64,000 nucleotides of DNA. Origin: Dinoroseobacter sp049801095 (GTDB lineage Bacteria; Pseudomonadota; Alphaproteobacteria; Rhodobacterales; Rhodobacteraceae). The notes beneath the pieces were generated by a model, which was not told where the DNA came from, did no database searches, and saw nothing but the letters and a program-made list of their open reading frames with translations. The position numbers were made by a program, and so were the translations under genes. This document shows positions 27,652 through 36,191 of the stretch, piece after piece; positions within the stretch are counted from its first letter, which is position 1; every line of letters begins with the position of its first letter. The stretch is taken from contig NZ_JBNAGH010000001.1 in the NCBI RefSeq assembly GCF_049801095.1, positions 310,001 to 374,000 of the forward strand, in the 5' to 3' direction.

Positions 27652-28565
27652 GCCTCCCGCGCCTCCCCAAACAGGCCATGGGGCCGCAGGACCAGCACCA
27701 GCACAAGGATGAGGAAGGGCACCGACGGGCTGTAGCCCGAGGGCAGGATCACCAGCGCGAGATTGGCGGCGACCCCGACAAGGAACCCGCCCAGCACCGC
27801 GCCATAAATCGAGCCGATCCCCCCGACGATGGTCGCCGCAAAGATCGGCAGGACCAGATCCCGCCCGATCACCGGCGTGATCTGATTGGTCAGCCCGTAG
27901 AAGATCCCCGCCACGGCCGCGAGGCTACCCCCGATGATCCAGATCAGCGCCACCATGCGCTGCAGATTGATGCCCGAGACCTGCGCGAGGCTCGGGTTCT
28001 CAGCCACCGCACGCAGGGAAAACCCGAAGGTTGTGCGCGACAGCACCAGATGGAGCACGAACATCAACACCAGCGCCGCAATCAGCGCGAAGACCTGATC
28101 GGGTTTCACCAGCACCAGCGGCTCATAGCTCAACACCTGCGCGAAGACGATTTCGTCCGAATAGAGCTGCGTGTTCAGCCCGAAGCCGAGGCCCAGCAGG
28201 TTGCGGATGACCATCGCCACCCCGAAGGAGGCAAAGACCATCGACAGCTCCCCGCCCTTCTCGCGCACCCGGCGAAAGACCAGCCGGTCGATGGCAATTG
28301 CCGATAGACCCGTGAGCCCCATGCTCAGCACCGTGGCAAGGCTCAGTGTCCAGGTCAGGCTCAGCATGGGCAGCGCCGCGTCCAGCTGCGGCAGCAGGAC
28401 CGCGAAGAGCCCGTCAAAAACCAGCGCCGCATAGGCGCCGATGGACAGAAGCTCCGCATGGGCGAAATTGGCAAAGCGCAGCATATGCATGGTCATGGTC
28501 AGACCGATCGCGCCGAGGGACAGGATCGCGCCCACGAGGATGCCATCGAGCAGATGCTGGATCAT
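27648..28565 (-). CDS. livH: Liv-type ABC transporter permease (LivH family)
   Basis: This 305-aa multi-spanning protein has the LivH features LSLGAIGLTMTMHMLRFANFAHAELL near the N-terminus and RAVAENPSLAQVSGINLQRMVALIW before the last helices. It overlaps livF and livM by 4 bp each. It is the second membrane subunit of the importer. Confidence 0.9.
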   Translation of the reverse strand: MIQHLLDGILVGAILSLGAIGLTMTMHMLRFANFAHAELLSIGAYAALVFDGLFAVLLPQLDAALPMLSLTWTLSLATVLSMGLTGLSAIAIDRLVFRRVREKGGELSMVFASFGVAMVIRNLLGLGFGLNTQLYSDEIVFAQVLSYEPLVLVKPDQVFALIAALVLMFVLHLVLSRTTFGFSLRAVAENPSLAQVSGINLQRMVALIWIIGGSLAAVAGIFYGLTNQITPVIGRDLVLPIFAATIVGGIGSIYGAVLGGFLVGVAANLALVILPSGYSPSVPFLILVLVLVLRPHGLFGEAREA

Positions 28566-29290
28566 GAGGCCGCCACCCGCTTGCCACCGAGATAGATCTG
28601 GCCAACCACCGGATCGGTCAGCAGATCCGCCGCCGCCCCGTCGAGCTGATTGCGGCCATCGGCGAGGATGTAGCAGTGATCCGAGAGGCGCAGCGCCTGT
28701 TTCACATTCTGCTCCACCAGCAGGATCGTCACCCCATGCTCGGTCAAGCTGCGCGCATGCTCCAGCACCTCTTGCGCCGCCTTGGGCGCGAGACCCGCCG
28801 AGGGCTCGTCCATCAAGACCAGCCGCGGCTCCGTGGCCAGCGCCATGGCCACGGCGAGGAATTGCCGCTGCCCGCCCGAGAGCGCTCCGGCCTTGTCCGT
28901 CAGCTTGTCCGACAGCACCGGGAATTGCCGCAAGAGTGCCGCGCGCCGGTCGCCCGCATCGCGGCCCGCATGGCGCAGCACCAGATCGAGGTTTTCGCGC
29001 ACGGTGAGCGTGCGAAAGATATTGTCCGATTGCGGCACATAGGCGACCCCGTGGCGCGCCAGAAGATCCGGGCGCAGATTTGTGATCTCCTCAGCCTCGG
29101 TGGTGATGGTCCCGTTTGAGACCGGCACGAGCCCCGCCACCGCCTTGATCAGCGTGGATTTGCCCGCCCCATTGGGCCCGATGATCACGGTCACCTTGCC
29201 CGCCGCCGCGCGCAGGTCGACCCCATGCAGGATCGGCAGATGGGGGCGATACCCCGCCACCAGCCCGGAGATCCGCAGCGCGTCAGCCAT
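28562..29290 (-). CDS. livF: Liv-type ABC transporter ATPase (LivF family)
   Basis: ATG at 29290 gives 242 aa and begins MADALRISGL directly in the ABC fold; the longer frame upstream lies inside livG and is not plausible. Walker A is GPNGAGKST, the signature is LSGGQRQ and Walker B is LVLMDEPS, with the short C-terminus typical of LivF. It overlaps livG by 8 bp and livH by 4 bp. Confidence 0.9.
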   Translation of the reverse strand: MADALRISGLVAGYRPHLPILHGVDLRAAAGKVTVIIGPNGAGKSTLIKAVAGLVPVSNGTITTEAEEITNLRPDLLARHGVAYVPQSDNIFRTLTVRENLDLVLRHAGRDAGDRRAALLRQFPVLSDKLTDKAGALSGGQRQFLAVAMALATEPRLVLMDEPSAGLAPKAAQEVLEHARSLTEHGVTILLVEQNVKQALRLSDHCYILADGRNQLDGAAADLLTDPVVGQIYLGGKRVAAS

Positions 29291-30056
29291 CCGCCTGCGC
29301 CCCGAGATAGGCATCGAGCAGTACCGGGTCCGCCAGCGCATCCTCTGGCGTGCCCTCGAAGATAACCCGCCCCTGCCCCAAGGCGATGATCGGCGTGCAA
29401 TGGCGCATGACGAAATCCATGTCATGCTCGATAATCACAAAAGTCTTGCCCGTCCGGTTCAGGGTCTCGATCTTGTCGATCAGCACCTCGGTCAGCACCG
29501 GGTTCACCCCGGCGGCAGGTTCATCAAGCAGGATGACCGACGGATCGCCCATCAAGACCCGCGCGAGCTCCAAGAGCTTCATCTGCCCGCCCGAGATCTG
29601 CCCCGCAGCCTGATCGGCGAGCTTGGCGAGGGTCACGAACTCCAGCACTTCCATGGCGCGGGCGCGGATCTCCTCCTCCTGCCGTCGCATGGCCTTGGCG
29701 CTCAGGAACGCCCCCCAGAGCCGCTCGCCCACCTGCCCCATGGGCGCGAGCATAACGTTCTCCAGCACGCTCATCTTCGCGAATGGGCGCGGGATCTGAA
29801 AACTCCGCGCGAGCCCGGCACGGAAGAGTGCGTCAGGCGATTGCCCGGTGACTTCCGCCCCTTCCAGCAGGACCTGCCCCGCGCTGGGGCGCAGGGCCCC
29901 GGTCAGTACGTTGAACAGGGTTGATTTGCCCGCGCCATTCGGCCCGATCAGCCCGGTCATGCTGCCCGGCGCGATCTCGAGCGAGACATCGGTCAATGCC
30001 TGAAACGGGCCAAAGAAATGGGACAGCCCTTTGGTGGCGAGGATCGGCGCGCTCAC
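29283..30056 (-). CDS. livG: Liv-type ABC transporter ATPase (LivG family)
   Basis: This 257-aa protein has Walker A GPNGAGKST, the signature ISGGQMKLLE and Walker B VILLDEPAAGVNP, a LivG hallmark. It starts with GTG, whose bases overlap the stop codon of the preceding aldo/keto reductase gene (GTGA). The tight coupling ties the reductase to this importer. Confidence 0.9.
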   Translation of the reverse strand: MSAPILATKGLSHFFGPFQALTDVSLEIAPGSMTGLIGPNGAGKSTLFNVLTGALRPSAGQVLLEGAEVTGQSPDALFRAGLARSFQIPRPFAKMSVLENVMLAPMGQVGERLWGAFLSAKAMRRQEEEIRARAMEVLEFVTLAKLADQAAGQISGGQMKLLELARVLMGDPSVILLDEPAAGVNPVLTEVLIDKIETLNRTGKTFVIIEHDMDFVMRHCTPIIALGQGRVIFEGTPEDALADPVLLDAYLGAQADG

Positions 30057-31135
30057 GTGCCCGCCCCCAGCACCGCGTCATCGGGCTTGGTGTTGAGGTT
30101 GTATTTCATGATCCGCCCATGGCGTCCGCCGCGATCCCGCTCGAGGCCGTAAACCGGCCCCTTGGGTCCCTTGGCCTGAGACAGAAGCCCGTCCAAAGCA
30201 GCCCGATCCTCCTCGTCCAGGGTCCAGCCGAAAACCTCCAGCGTGCGGGGCAGATGTCTGGCATAGCGCGCACCGACGATCGCCGCGGCCACCTGCGGCT
30301 GGTCGAGCACATAGCGCGTGGCCACCGCGCTCAGCCCGACGCCATGCTTGGTCCCGATCTCGCGCAGCAGCCGCAGCAGATCCTGAAACCGCGCCCAGGG
30401 GCCAAACTCGTCAATGATCAGCCGATACTTGACCAGCGACCGGTTCTCAAACGCAAAGCCCGGATCCGGGGCGCCCAGCCAATCCTCGGTCAGGAACCCG
30501 CCCGCAAGAGAGCCATAGCAGAGGAGCTGGATGTCTTGCCCGGCGGCCCAATCGGTCAGCCCGTTGCGCGGGCGCGGGTCGAGCACGGAGTATTGCACCT
30601 GGGTCGAGATCACATCGAACCCGGCCTCCACGAATTGCGCGGTCTCGGCGATATCCCAATTGGTGACGCCCAGATGGCCGATCTTGCCCTTGGCCTGCTC
30701 GTCTTTCAGGAAAGACAACGCCTCGGTCGGCGCGCCCTGGGTCATGTCCCACCAGAAGAACTGCACCAGATCGAGCCGCTCCACCTGCAGCCGGGCAAGG
30801 GACCGATCCACGATCGCAACGACTTCCTCAGGACGCAGTTCCGCGAGCCGTCCGAGATCGGGCACGAGCTTGGTATGGACCTTGACGCGCGCGGCGACCG
30901 AGGCCCCACGGCGGTGGCGCAGATCGGCGATGAACTGTCCGATCATTTCTTCGACGCCCACATAGATATCCGCGCAATCGAAGGTGGTGATCCCGGCGTC
31001 GAGAAAAGCCTCCATGTCGCGGATCGCCGTGGCGCGGTCCACCGCCCCATGGTCTCCGGCGAGCTGCCAGCCGCCCTTGATCACGCGCGAGATCTCATGA
31101 TCCGGGCGCAGGGCCGTGATTTCCGCCGCGCTCAT
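30053..31135 (-). CDS. Aldo/keto reductase family protein lacking the usual catalytic His
   Basis: The start at ATG 31135 gives 360 aa; it overlaps the TIGR04076 gene stop by 4 bp. The barrel carries D53, Y58 and K89 of the catalytic tetrad, but the fourth residue, normally His in a QxHW motif, is Phe127 (LVQFFWWD). The paralogue at 32273 keeps the His. Without it, normal carbonyl reduction would be impaired, so it may run an altered reaction such as a dehydratase- or isomerase-like step. The gene is translationally coupled to livG. The substrate is unknown. Confidence 0.8.
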   Translation of the reverse strand: MSAAEITALRPDHEISRVIKGGWQLAGDHGAVDRATAIRDMEAFLDAGITTFDCADIYVGVEEMIGQFIADLRHRRGASVAARVKVHTKLVPDLGRLAELRPEEVVAIVDRSLARLQVERLDLVQFFWWDMTQGAPTEALSFLKDEQAKGKIGHLGVTNWDIAETAQFVEAGFDVISTQVQYSVLDPRPRNGLTDWAAGQDIQLLCYGSLAGGFLTEDWLGAPDPGFAFENRSLVKYRLIIDEFGPWARFQDLLRLLREIGTKHGVGLSAVATRYVLDQPQVAAAIVGARYARHLPRTLEVFGWTLDEEDRAALDGLLSQAKGPKGPVYGLERDRGGRHGRIMKYNLNTKPDDAVLGAGT

Positions 31136-31512
31136 GAGCCGTCCTTTGCCCAATAGGGGGTGCCGCGCGCCTCGGGCAGCCCGGTGGTCTCCGCATGGGC
31201 GAACCAGCGTTTGGCCTCTCGGGTGATGCGGAACCGCCCCCCACAATGGGGATCGGGGCAGGCCACCTCGGCATCCGTCGACATCCAGTCGCCGGGTGCT
31301 GTCTCGCGCTGCTTGGCGGGCAAGAGGGGCAGCAGCGCGGCCAGCGCATACATCGAAACCCGCTGCCCGGCTTCAAAGACCAGCGCCTCACCCTCCACGC
31401 GGAAGCTCTCTCCGGCCACATGACGACAGACCGGGGGGCGGTCCGGATCGAGCACGGTCTCTACGCGCAGATCGTAGAGCCAGACGCCCTCTTCGGTCTT
31501 GTGATCCTGCAT
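31132..31512 (-). CDS. TIGR04076-like small protein
   Basis: This 126-aa protein has a Cys-containing C-terminal half (ACPDPHCGGRFRIT) and an N-terminal strand-rich part (CRHVAGESFRVEG). It resembles the TIGR04076 family, whose function is not established. It is the first gene of the reductase-Liv operon and overlaps the next gene by ATGA. It could be a metal-binding accessory or a small enzyme of the same pathway. Confidence 0.6.
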   Translation of the reverse strand: MQDHKTEEGVWLYDLRVETVLDPDRPPVCRHVAGESFRVEGEALVFEAGQRVSMYALAALLPLLPAKQRETAPGDWMSTDAEVACPDPHCGGRFRITREAKRWFAHAETTGLPEARGTPYWAKDGS

Positions 31513-31536
31513 CCAACTCTGCCCGTCACCAACTGT

Positions 31537-31569
31537 GATATGTTATCGTAGATAGGTTATTCTTGACCT
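31537..31569. promoter_or_regulatory. Divergent promoter region with short dyads
   Basis: The 113-bp gap between the TIGR04076-like gene and the GntR gene holds GATA-TGT-TATC (31537-31547) and AGGT...ACCT (31554-31569) in an A/T-rich stretch. This is a likely operator for the adjacent GntR regulator, controlling both directions. Confidence 0.35.
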
Positions 31570-31625
31570 GTCAATCGCCCTATGCTCCACCTGAAAGCCC
31601 GCCCCGAGCCCGAGAGGTTTCGCCC

Positions 31626-32276
31626 ATGTGCGCGCTCAACATCGCCCGGATCGACCCGACCAGCCTGCGCGACACCGTCTATCAGGAGCTGCGCGGCGCC
31701 TTCACGCGCGGCGAGTTCGGCCCCGGAGATCAGGTGAGCCTGCGCACCCTGGCCGATATGCTGGGCACCTCCATGACGCCCGTGCGGGAGGCTGTCCGGC
31801 GCCTCGTGGCCGAGGGCGCGCTGGTGGATATGCCGAACCGCTCGCTGATGGTGCCGCCCCTCGATACAGCGCGGATCCGCGAGCTCAAGAGCGCCCGCGA
31901 GACGCTGGAGGCGCTGGCCCTCGATCTCAGCATGGACCGGATGGAGCCCGCGTTGATCGACCGGCTCGAGGCGATCCTAGCCGAGCCTCCGGGGCCGGAG
32001 CCCGATCTGCAACAAAACTACGACTTCCACCTGACGCTCTATCGCCATTCCGAGAGCACGGTGATCCTGCCCCTGATCGAGGCGCTCTGGCTGCAATACG
32101 GCGCCTGTCTGCATCTGGTGATGCAGCATGAGGATGCCCGCCAGATCGCCCAGCACACCCACCATGTGGAGATCATCTCCGCCCTGCGGGCCGGGGCGCG
32201 CGACGCCGCGCAAACGGCCTTGCGCCAGGACATCGCCCGCAGTTTCCGGGTGCTCCTACCAGAGGATGACGCATGA
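31626..32276 (+). CDS. GntR-family regulator, FCD subfamily
   Basis: ATG at 31626 (216 aa) is preferred since GAGAGG lies about 8 nt upstream; an earlier ATG at 31563 would add 21 unstructured residues. The winged helix spans about 12-75 (GDQVSLRTLADMLGTSMTPVREAVRRLVAEGAL), followed by an FCD domain with HLTLYRHSES and HTHHVEII. It is divergent from the transporter operon and overlaps the downstream reductase-RidA fusion gene by ATGA. It is the obvious local regulator of the island; the effector is unknown. Confidence 0.85.
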   Translation: MCALNIARIDPTSLRDTVYQELRGAFTRGEFGPGDQVSLRTLADMLGTSMTPVREAVRRLVAEGALVDMPNRSLMVPPLDTARIRELKSARETLEALALDLSMDRMEPALIDRLEAILAEPPGPEPDLQQNYDFHLTLYRHSESTVILPLIEALWLQYGACLHLVMQHEDARQIAQHTHHVEIISALRAGARDAAQTALRQDIARSFRVLLPEDDA

Positions 32277-33721
32277 CCCGTCCCGATGAGACCGATCTTG
32301 GCCAACTTCGGATCAGCCGCGCACTGACCGGCCTGTGGCAGGTGGCGGATATGGAGAAGGACGGCACGGTTCTCGACCCCGAGACCTCCGCCGACCATCT
32401 GGCGGCGTACCACGCAGCGGGGTTCACCAGTTTCGATATGGCCGACCATTATGGCAGCGCCGAGATCATCGCCGGTCGCCTGCTGGCGCGGCAGCCCGAG
32501 CCGCCGACCATGGTGGCCACGAAATGGTGCCCCAGCCCGGGGCCGATGACCGCCGAAATCGTCCGGGCCGGCGTCATGGAACGGCTGGAGCGGCTGGGCG
32601 TCGAGCAGGTCGACCTTTTACAGTTCCACTGGTGGAGTTTCGAGCATCCTGCGTGGCTCGACGCGCTGCACCAGCTCGCCGCCCTGCGCCGGGAGGGGCT
32701 GATCGCCGAGATTGGCGTGACGAATTTCGATGCGGCCCATCTGCGCGTGGCCGTGGCGGATGGCGTGCAGCTGGTGAGCAATCAGGTGTCCTTCTCGCTG
32801 CTGGACCGGCGCGCGGCGGGCCCCCTGGCCGAGACCTGCGCCGATCTGGGCGTGCGGCTTCTGGCCTATGGCACACTCTGCGGTGGGTTTCTGTCGGAGC
32901 GCTGGCTGGACCAGCCCGAGCCCGCAGAGATCACTGACTGGAGCAAGATGAAGTATCACCGCTTCATCGCGGCGGCCGGGGGTTGGGACGGGTTTCAGGG
33001 GATCCTGCGCGCCGCCAGGACCGTGGCCGACCGGCATGGCGTGTCGATCCCGAATGTCGCCACGCGCTGGGTGCTGGAACAGCCCCATGTGGCCGGGGTG
33101 ATCATCGGCGCGCGGCTCGGCGAGCGCGCGCATATCGCGGACAATGCCCGCCTCTTTGACTTCACCCTCAGCGCCGCAGACCACGCCGTGCTCGAGGCTG
33201 CCTTTAAGGGCACAGAAATGGTGCCCGGAGATTGCGGGGATGAGTACCGGGTGCCGCCGTTTCTGACCGCGTCCGGGGATCTGAGCCATCACCTCTCGGA
33301 GATGCCGCGCGCCGTGCGCGCCTCGGACGGGCTGCGTGGCCCCCACGTGGTGACCGGCACGAAATGGGAGGATATCGCGGGCTATGCGCGGGCGCGGCGC
33401 GATGGCGGGATCGTCTCGATCTCGGGCACCACCGCCACCGCCGGAAGCGACCGGGTGGTCGCGCCCGAGGATGCAGGGGCGCAGACGACTTTCATCCTCG
33501 ACCGCATTGCCGCGAGCCTCGCCGCCCTGGGCGGATCCATGGAGGATGTGATCCGCACGCGCATCTACATCACCGACCCGGCGGATGTGGACGCGATCTC
33601 CGAAGCCCATGGCCGGGTCTTCGGCGCGATCAAACCCGCGAACACGCTCGTGGTTGTGGCCGGGCTGATCGGCGGCTACCGGGTCGAGATCGACGCGGAT
33701 GCACGGATCGCCCAAGACTAG
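32273..33721 (+). CDS. Aldo/keto reductase fused to a RidA/YjgF-like domain
   Basis: In this 482-aa protein, residues 1 to about 310 are an aldo/keto reductase with D55, Y60, K84 and H119, a complete tetrad. Residues about 345-482 form a RidA-like domain (GLVGTKWEDI-type start, then MEDVIRTRIYITD and a final KPANTLVVVAGLIGG). In RidA the catalytic Arg lies in a PARS motif; here the matching position is Asn457 (PANT), so classical imine deamination is unlikely. The fusion suggests that two steps, or one step plus product protection, act on the same substrate. The substrate is unknown. The gene overlaps the GntR gene by 4 bp. Confidence 0.82.
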   Translation: MTRPDETDLGQLRISRALTGLWQVADMEKDGTVLDPETSADHLAAYHAAGFTSFDMADHYGSAEIIAGRLLARQPEPPTMVATKWCPSPGPMTAEIVRAGVMERLERLGVEQVDLLQFHWWSFEHPAWLDALHQLAALRREGLIAEIGVTNFDAAHLRVAVADGVQLVSNQVSFSLLDRRAAGPLAETCADLGVRLLAYGTLCGGFLSERWLDQPEPAEITDWSKMKYHRFIAAAGGWDGFQGILRAARTVADRHGVSIPNVATRWVLEQPHVAGVIIGARLGERAHIADNARLFDFTLSAADHAVLEAAFKGTEMVPGDCGDEYRVPPFLTASGDLSHHLSEMPRAVRASDGLRGPHVVTGTKWEDIAGYARARRDGGIVSISGTTATAGSDRVVAPEDAGAQTTFILDRIAASLAALGGSMEDVIRTRIYITDPADVDAISEAHGRVFGAIKPANTLVVVAGLIGGYRVEIDADARIAQD

Positions 33722-33835
33722 GGCAGTTTACGGCCGAACAGCACCGGAATGCAGGGGCCCCGCCCGCGAATCCGCCCCCCGCGCGCGTTTGTCCGGTTGA
33801 TCTCCCATCGGGGCTGATTTAGGCGGTCTGTGACG

Positions 33836-33862
33836 ATCGTATACCGTTGTGTACGGAACGAT
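33836..33862. promoter_or_regulatory. Interrupted dyad upstream of icd
   Basis: ATCGT...CCGT-TGTGT-ACGG...ACGAT forms a broken inverted repeat about 80 bp upstream of the isocitrate dehydrogenase start, in a 221-bp intergenic region. It may be an operator or an mRNA leader hairpin. Confidence 0.3.
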
Positions 33863-33942
33863 TGCTGACTGCTCACATGCGCGTGCCCGGGGTGCAGGCC
33901 TCGGCGCGGACCTGATCCACTTTCGCCGGAAGGTAACTGACT

Positions 33943-36111
33943 ATGGCCGATCAAACGAACCCGGATATCGTGTACACCACCGTTGACGAGGCGCCTGAAC
34001 TGGCGAGCGCGTCGCTCCTGCCGATCATCCAGGCCTTTGCCGCGCCTGCGGGCGTGACCGTGGGCACCCGGGATATCAGCCTGGCCGGCCGCATCCTCGC
34101 CGCCGTGGCGGGCGCACAGGATCACCTGGCGGAACTGGGCGATCTGGTGAAAACCGCAGAGGCCAATGTCATCAAGCTGCCGAACATTTCGGCTTCCCAG
34201 CCGCAGCTCGACGCCGCAATCGCGGAACTGCAGGCCCAGGGTCACGACGTGCCCTCCTACCCGGCCAACCCCGCCTCCCCGGAGGAAGAGAAGATCAAGG
34301 CGGCCTATGACGCGGTCAAGGGCTCGGCGGTGAACCCGGTCCTGCGCGAAGGCAACTCGGATCGCCGCGCGGCACAGGCCGTCAAAAGCTATGCCCAGGC
34401 CAACCCGCACCGGATGGGCGAGTGGACTGCGGATAGCAAGACGACCGTCATGACCATGGGCGCGAAGGATTTCTGCTCCAACGAGACCTCGACCACCGTG
34501 ACCGAGGCCCAGGCGGGCGGCGCCCGGATCGAGTTTGACGGTCCCGACGGGGTTTCGGTCCTGAAGGACGGCGTGCCGCTCGAAGCCGGGACCGTGGTCG
34601 ACGCGACCTACATGTCCGTCGCCGCCCTGCGCAGCTTCCTCGCCGACACGATCGAGGCAACCCGGGAGGCAGGCGTCCTGTGGTCTCTGCACATGAAGGC
34701 CACGATGATGAAGGTCTCTGACCCGATCATCTTCGGCCACGCGGTGGAGGTCTTCTTCGCCGAGCTCTTTGAAAAGCACCCCGAACTCGCCGGCAGCCGT
34801 GGCGGCATGGGCACTGTGCTCGACGGCGCCTCCGAAGCGGTTCTGGCCGACTACGCCGCCGTGCTCGCCAAGCAGCCGCCCATGTATATGGTCAACTCCG
34901 ACAAGGGCATCACCAACCTGCATGTGCCGTCCGATGTGATCATCGACGCCTCCATGCCCGCCGTGATCCGCGCGGGCGGCAAGGGCTGGGGCCCGGATGG
35001 GAACGAAGCCGACACGGTCTGCGTGATCCCGGACTCCAGCTACGCGCCGGTCTATGACGCGAGCATCGCCTTCTTCAAGGCGAACGGGAAACTCGACGTG
35101 ACCACTGCGGGCACCGTGCAAAACCTGGGCCTGATGGCCCAGAAGGCCGAGGAATACGGCTCCCACCCGACCACGTTCGAAGCCCCTGCCGCAGGCACGA
35201 TCCGGATGATCGCGGCCAATGGCGATGTGCTGCACAGCCACAGCGTCGAGGCGGGCGATATCTGGCGCTCCTGCACCGCGAAGAAGGCGCCGATCGAGGA
35301 TTGGGTCAATGTCGCGATCCAGCGTCAGGCCCTGACCGGCTATCGCGCGATCTTCTGGCTGGATGCGGACCGCGCCCATGACGCGGAGCTGATCAAGCAC
35401 GTGACCCCGATCCTCGAAGCCGCGGGCGTGGCCGACAAGTTCGAGATCATGTCGCCGGAGAAGGCCACCATCGCCAGCCTCGAGACGATCACCAAGGGCG
35501 ACAGCACCATCGCAATCACCGGCAACGTGCTGCGCGACTACCTGACCGACCTCTTCCCGATCCTTGAGCTGGGCACCTCGGCCAAGATGCTCTCCATCGT
35601 GAAGCTGATGCAGGGCGGCGGGCTCTTTGAGACCGGCGCGGGCGGCTCGGCCCCCAAGCACGTGCAGCAGCTGATGGAAGAGAACCACCTGCGCTGGGAC
35701 AGCCTCGGCGAGTTCTGCGCCCTGGGTGAGAGCTTCGCCTTCCTCGCCCAGTCCCGCGACAACGCCAAGGCCGCCGTGCTCGGCGCCGCGATCGAGGCCG
35801 CGACCCAGAAGGTGCTGGAATTCGACCGCTCCCCGGGCCGCAAGGTGGGTCAGCCGGACAACCGCGCGAGCCACTACTGGTTCGCTCGCTACTGGGCCGA
35901 GGCGCTGGCGGCGCAGTCCGAAGATGCAGATCTGGCCGCGCATTTCGCGCCCATGGCCGAGAAGCTCGCCTCGGGTGAAGAGGCCATTCTGGCAGAGCTC
36001 GCCGCCGGTGCCGGCAGCCCCGCGGATCTGGGCGGCTACTACCATGGCGATCCGGCCAAGGTTGCCGCCGTGATGCGCCCGAGCGCCACGCTGAACGCGA
36101 TCATCGGCTAA
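33943..36111 (+). CDS. icd: NADP-dependent isocitrate dehydrogenase, monomeric type
   Basis: The 722-aa length and sequence match the monomeric (about 80 kDa) isocitrate dehydrogenase, not the common 45-kDa dimer. Typical motifs include KTTVMTMGAKDFCSNETSTTV, LHMKATMMKVSDPIIFGH and RASHYWFARYWAEALAAQ. It oxidises isocitrate to 2-oxoglutarate, making NADPH, in the TCA cycle. It is a stand-alone gene with its own upstream region and a strong terminator after it. Confidence 0.96.
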   Translation: MADQTNPDIVYTTVDEAPELASASLLPIIQAFAAPAGVTVGTRDISLAGRILAAVAGAQDHLAELGDLVKTAEANVIKLPNISASQPQLDAAIAELQAQGHDVPSYPANPASPEEEKIKAAYDAVKGSAVNPVLREGNSDRRAAQAVKSYAQANPHRMGEWTADSKTTVMTMGAKDFCSNETSTTVTEAQAGGARIEFDGPDGVSVLKDGVPLEAGTVVDATYMSVAALRSFLADTIEATREAGVLWSLHMKATMMKVSDPIIFGHAVEVFFAELFEKHPELAGSRGGMGTVLDGASEAVLADYAAVLAKQPPMYMVNSDKGITNLHVPSDVIIDASMPAVIRAGGKGWGPDGNEADTVCVIPDSSYAPVYDASIAFFKANGKLDVTTAGTVQNLGLMAQKAEEYGSHPTTFEAPAAGTIRMIAANGDVLHSHSVEAGDIWRSCTAKKAPIEDWVNVAIQRQALTGYRAIFWLDADRAHDAELIKHVTPILEAAGVADKFEIMSPEKATIASLETITKGDSTIAITGNVLRDYLTDLFPILELGTSAKMLSIVKLMQGGGLFETGAGGSAPKHVQQLMEENHLRWDSLGEFCALGESFAFLAQSRDNAKAAVLGAAIEAATQKVLEFDRSPGRKVGQPDNRASHYWFARYWAEALAAQSEDADLAAHFAPMAEKLASGEEAILAELAAGAGSPADLGGYYHGDPAKVAAVMRPSATLNAIIG

Positions 36112-36131
36112 GCCCGACCGCTAGAAAACCG

Positions 36132-36160
36132 AAAAGCCGCCCTTCGCCGGGCGGCTTTTT
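36132..36160 (+). terminator. Intrinsic terminator of icd
   Basis: GCCGCCC (36136-36142) pairs with GGGCGGC (36149-36155). The stem is preceded by AAAA and followed by TTTTT, giving a textbook intrinsic terminator. The flanking A and T runs make it potentially bidirectional, which would also serve the convergent Crp/Fnr gene. Confidence 0.9.
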
Positions 36161-36191
36161 CATGTGCGGGTTTGTGTACGGGGCATCGGGT

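Noticed and set aside
33718..36045. A 775-codon open frame opposite icd
   Set aside because: It is a shadow of a well-conserved enzyme gene with no ribosome site or domain of its own.
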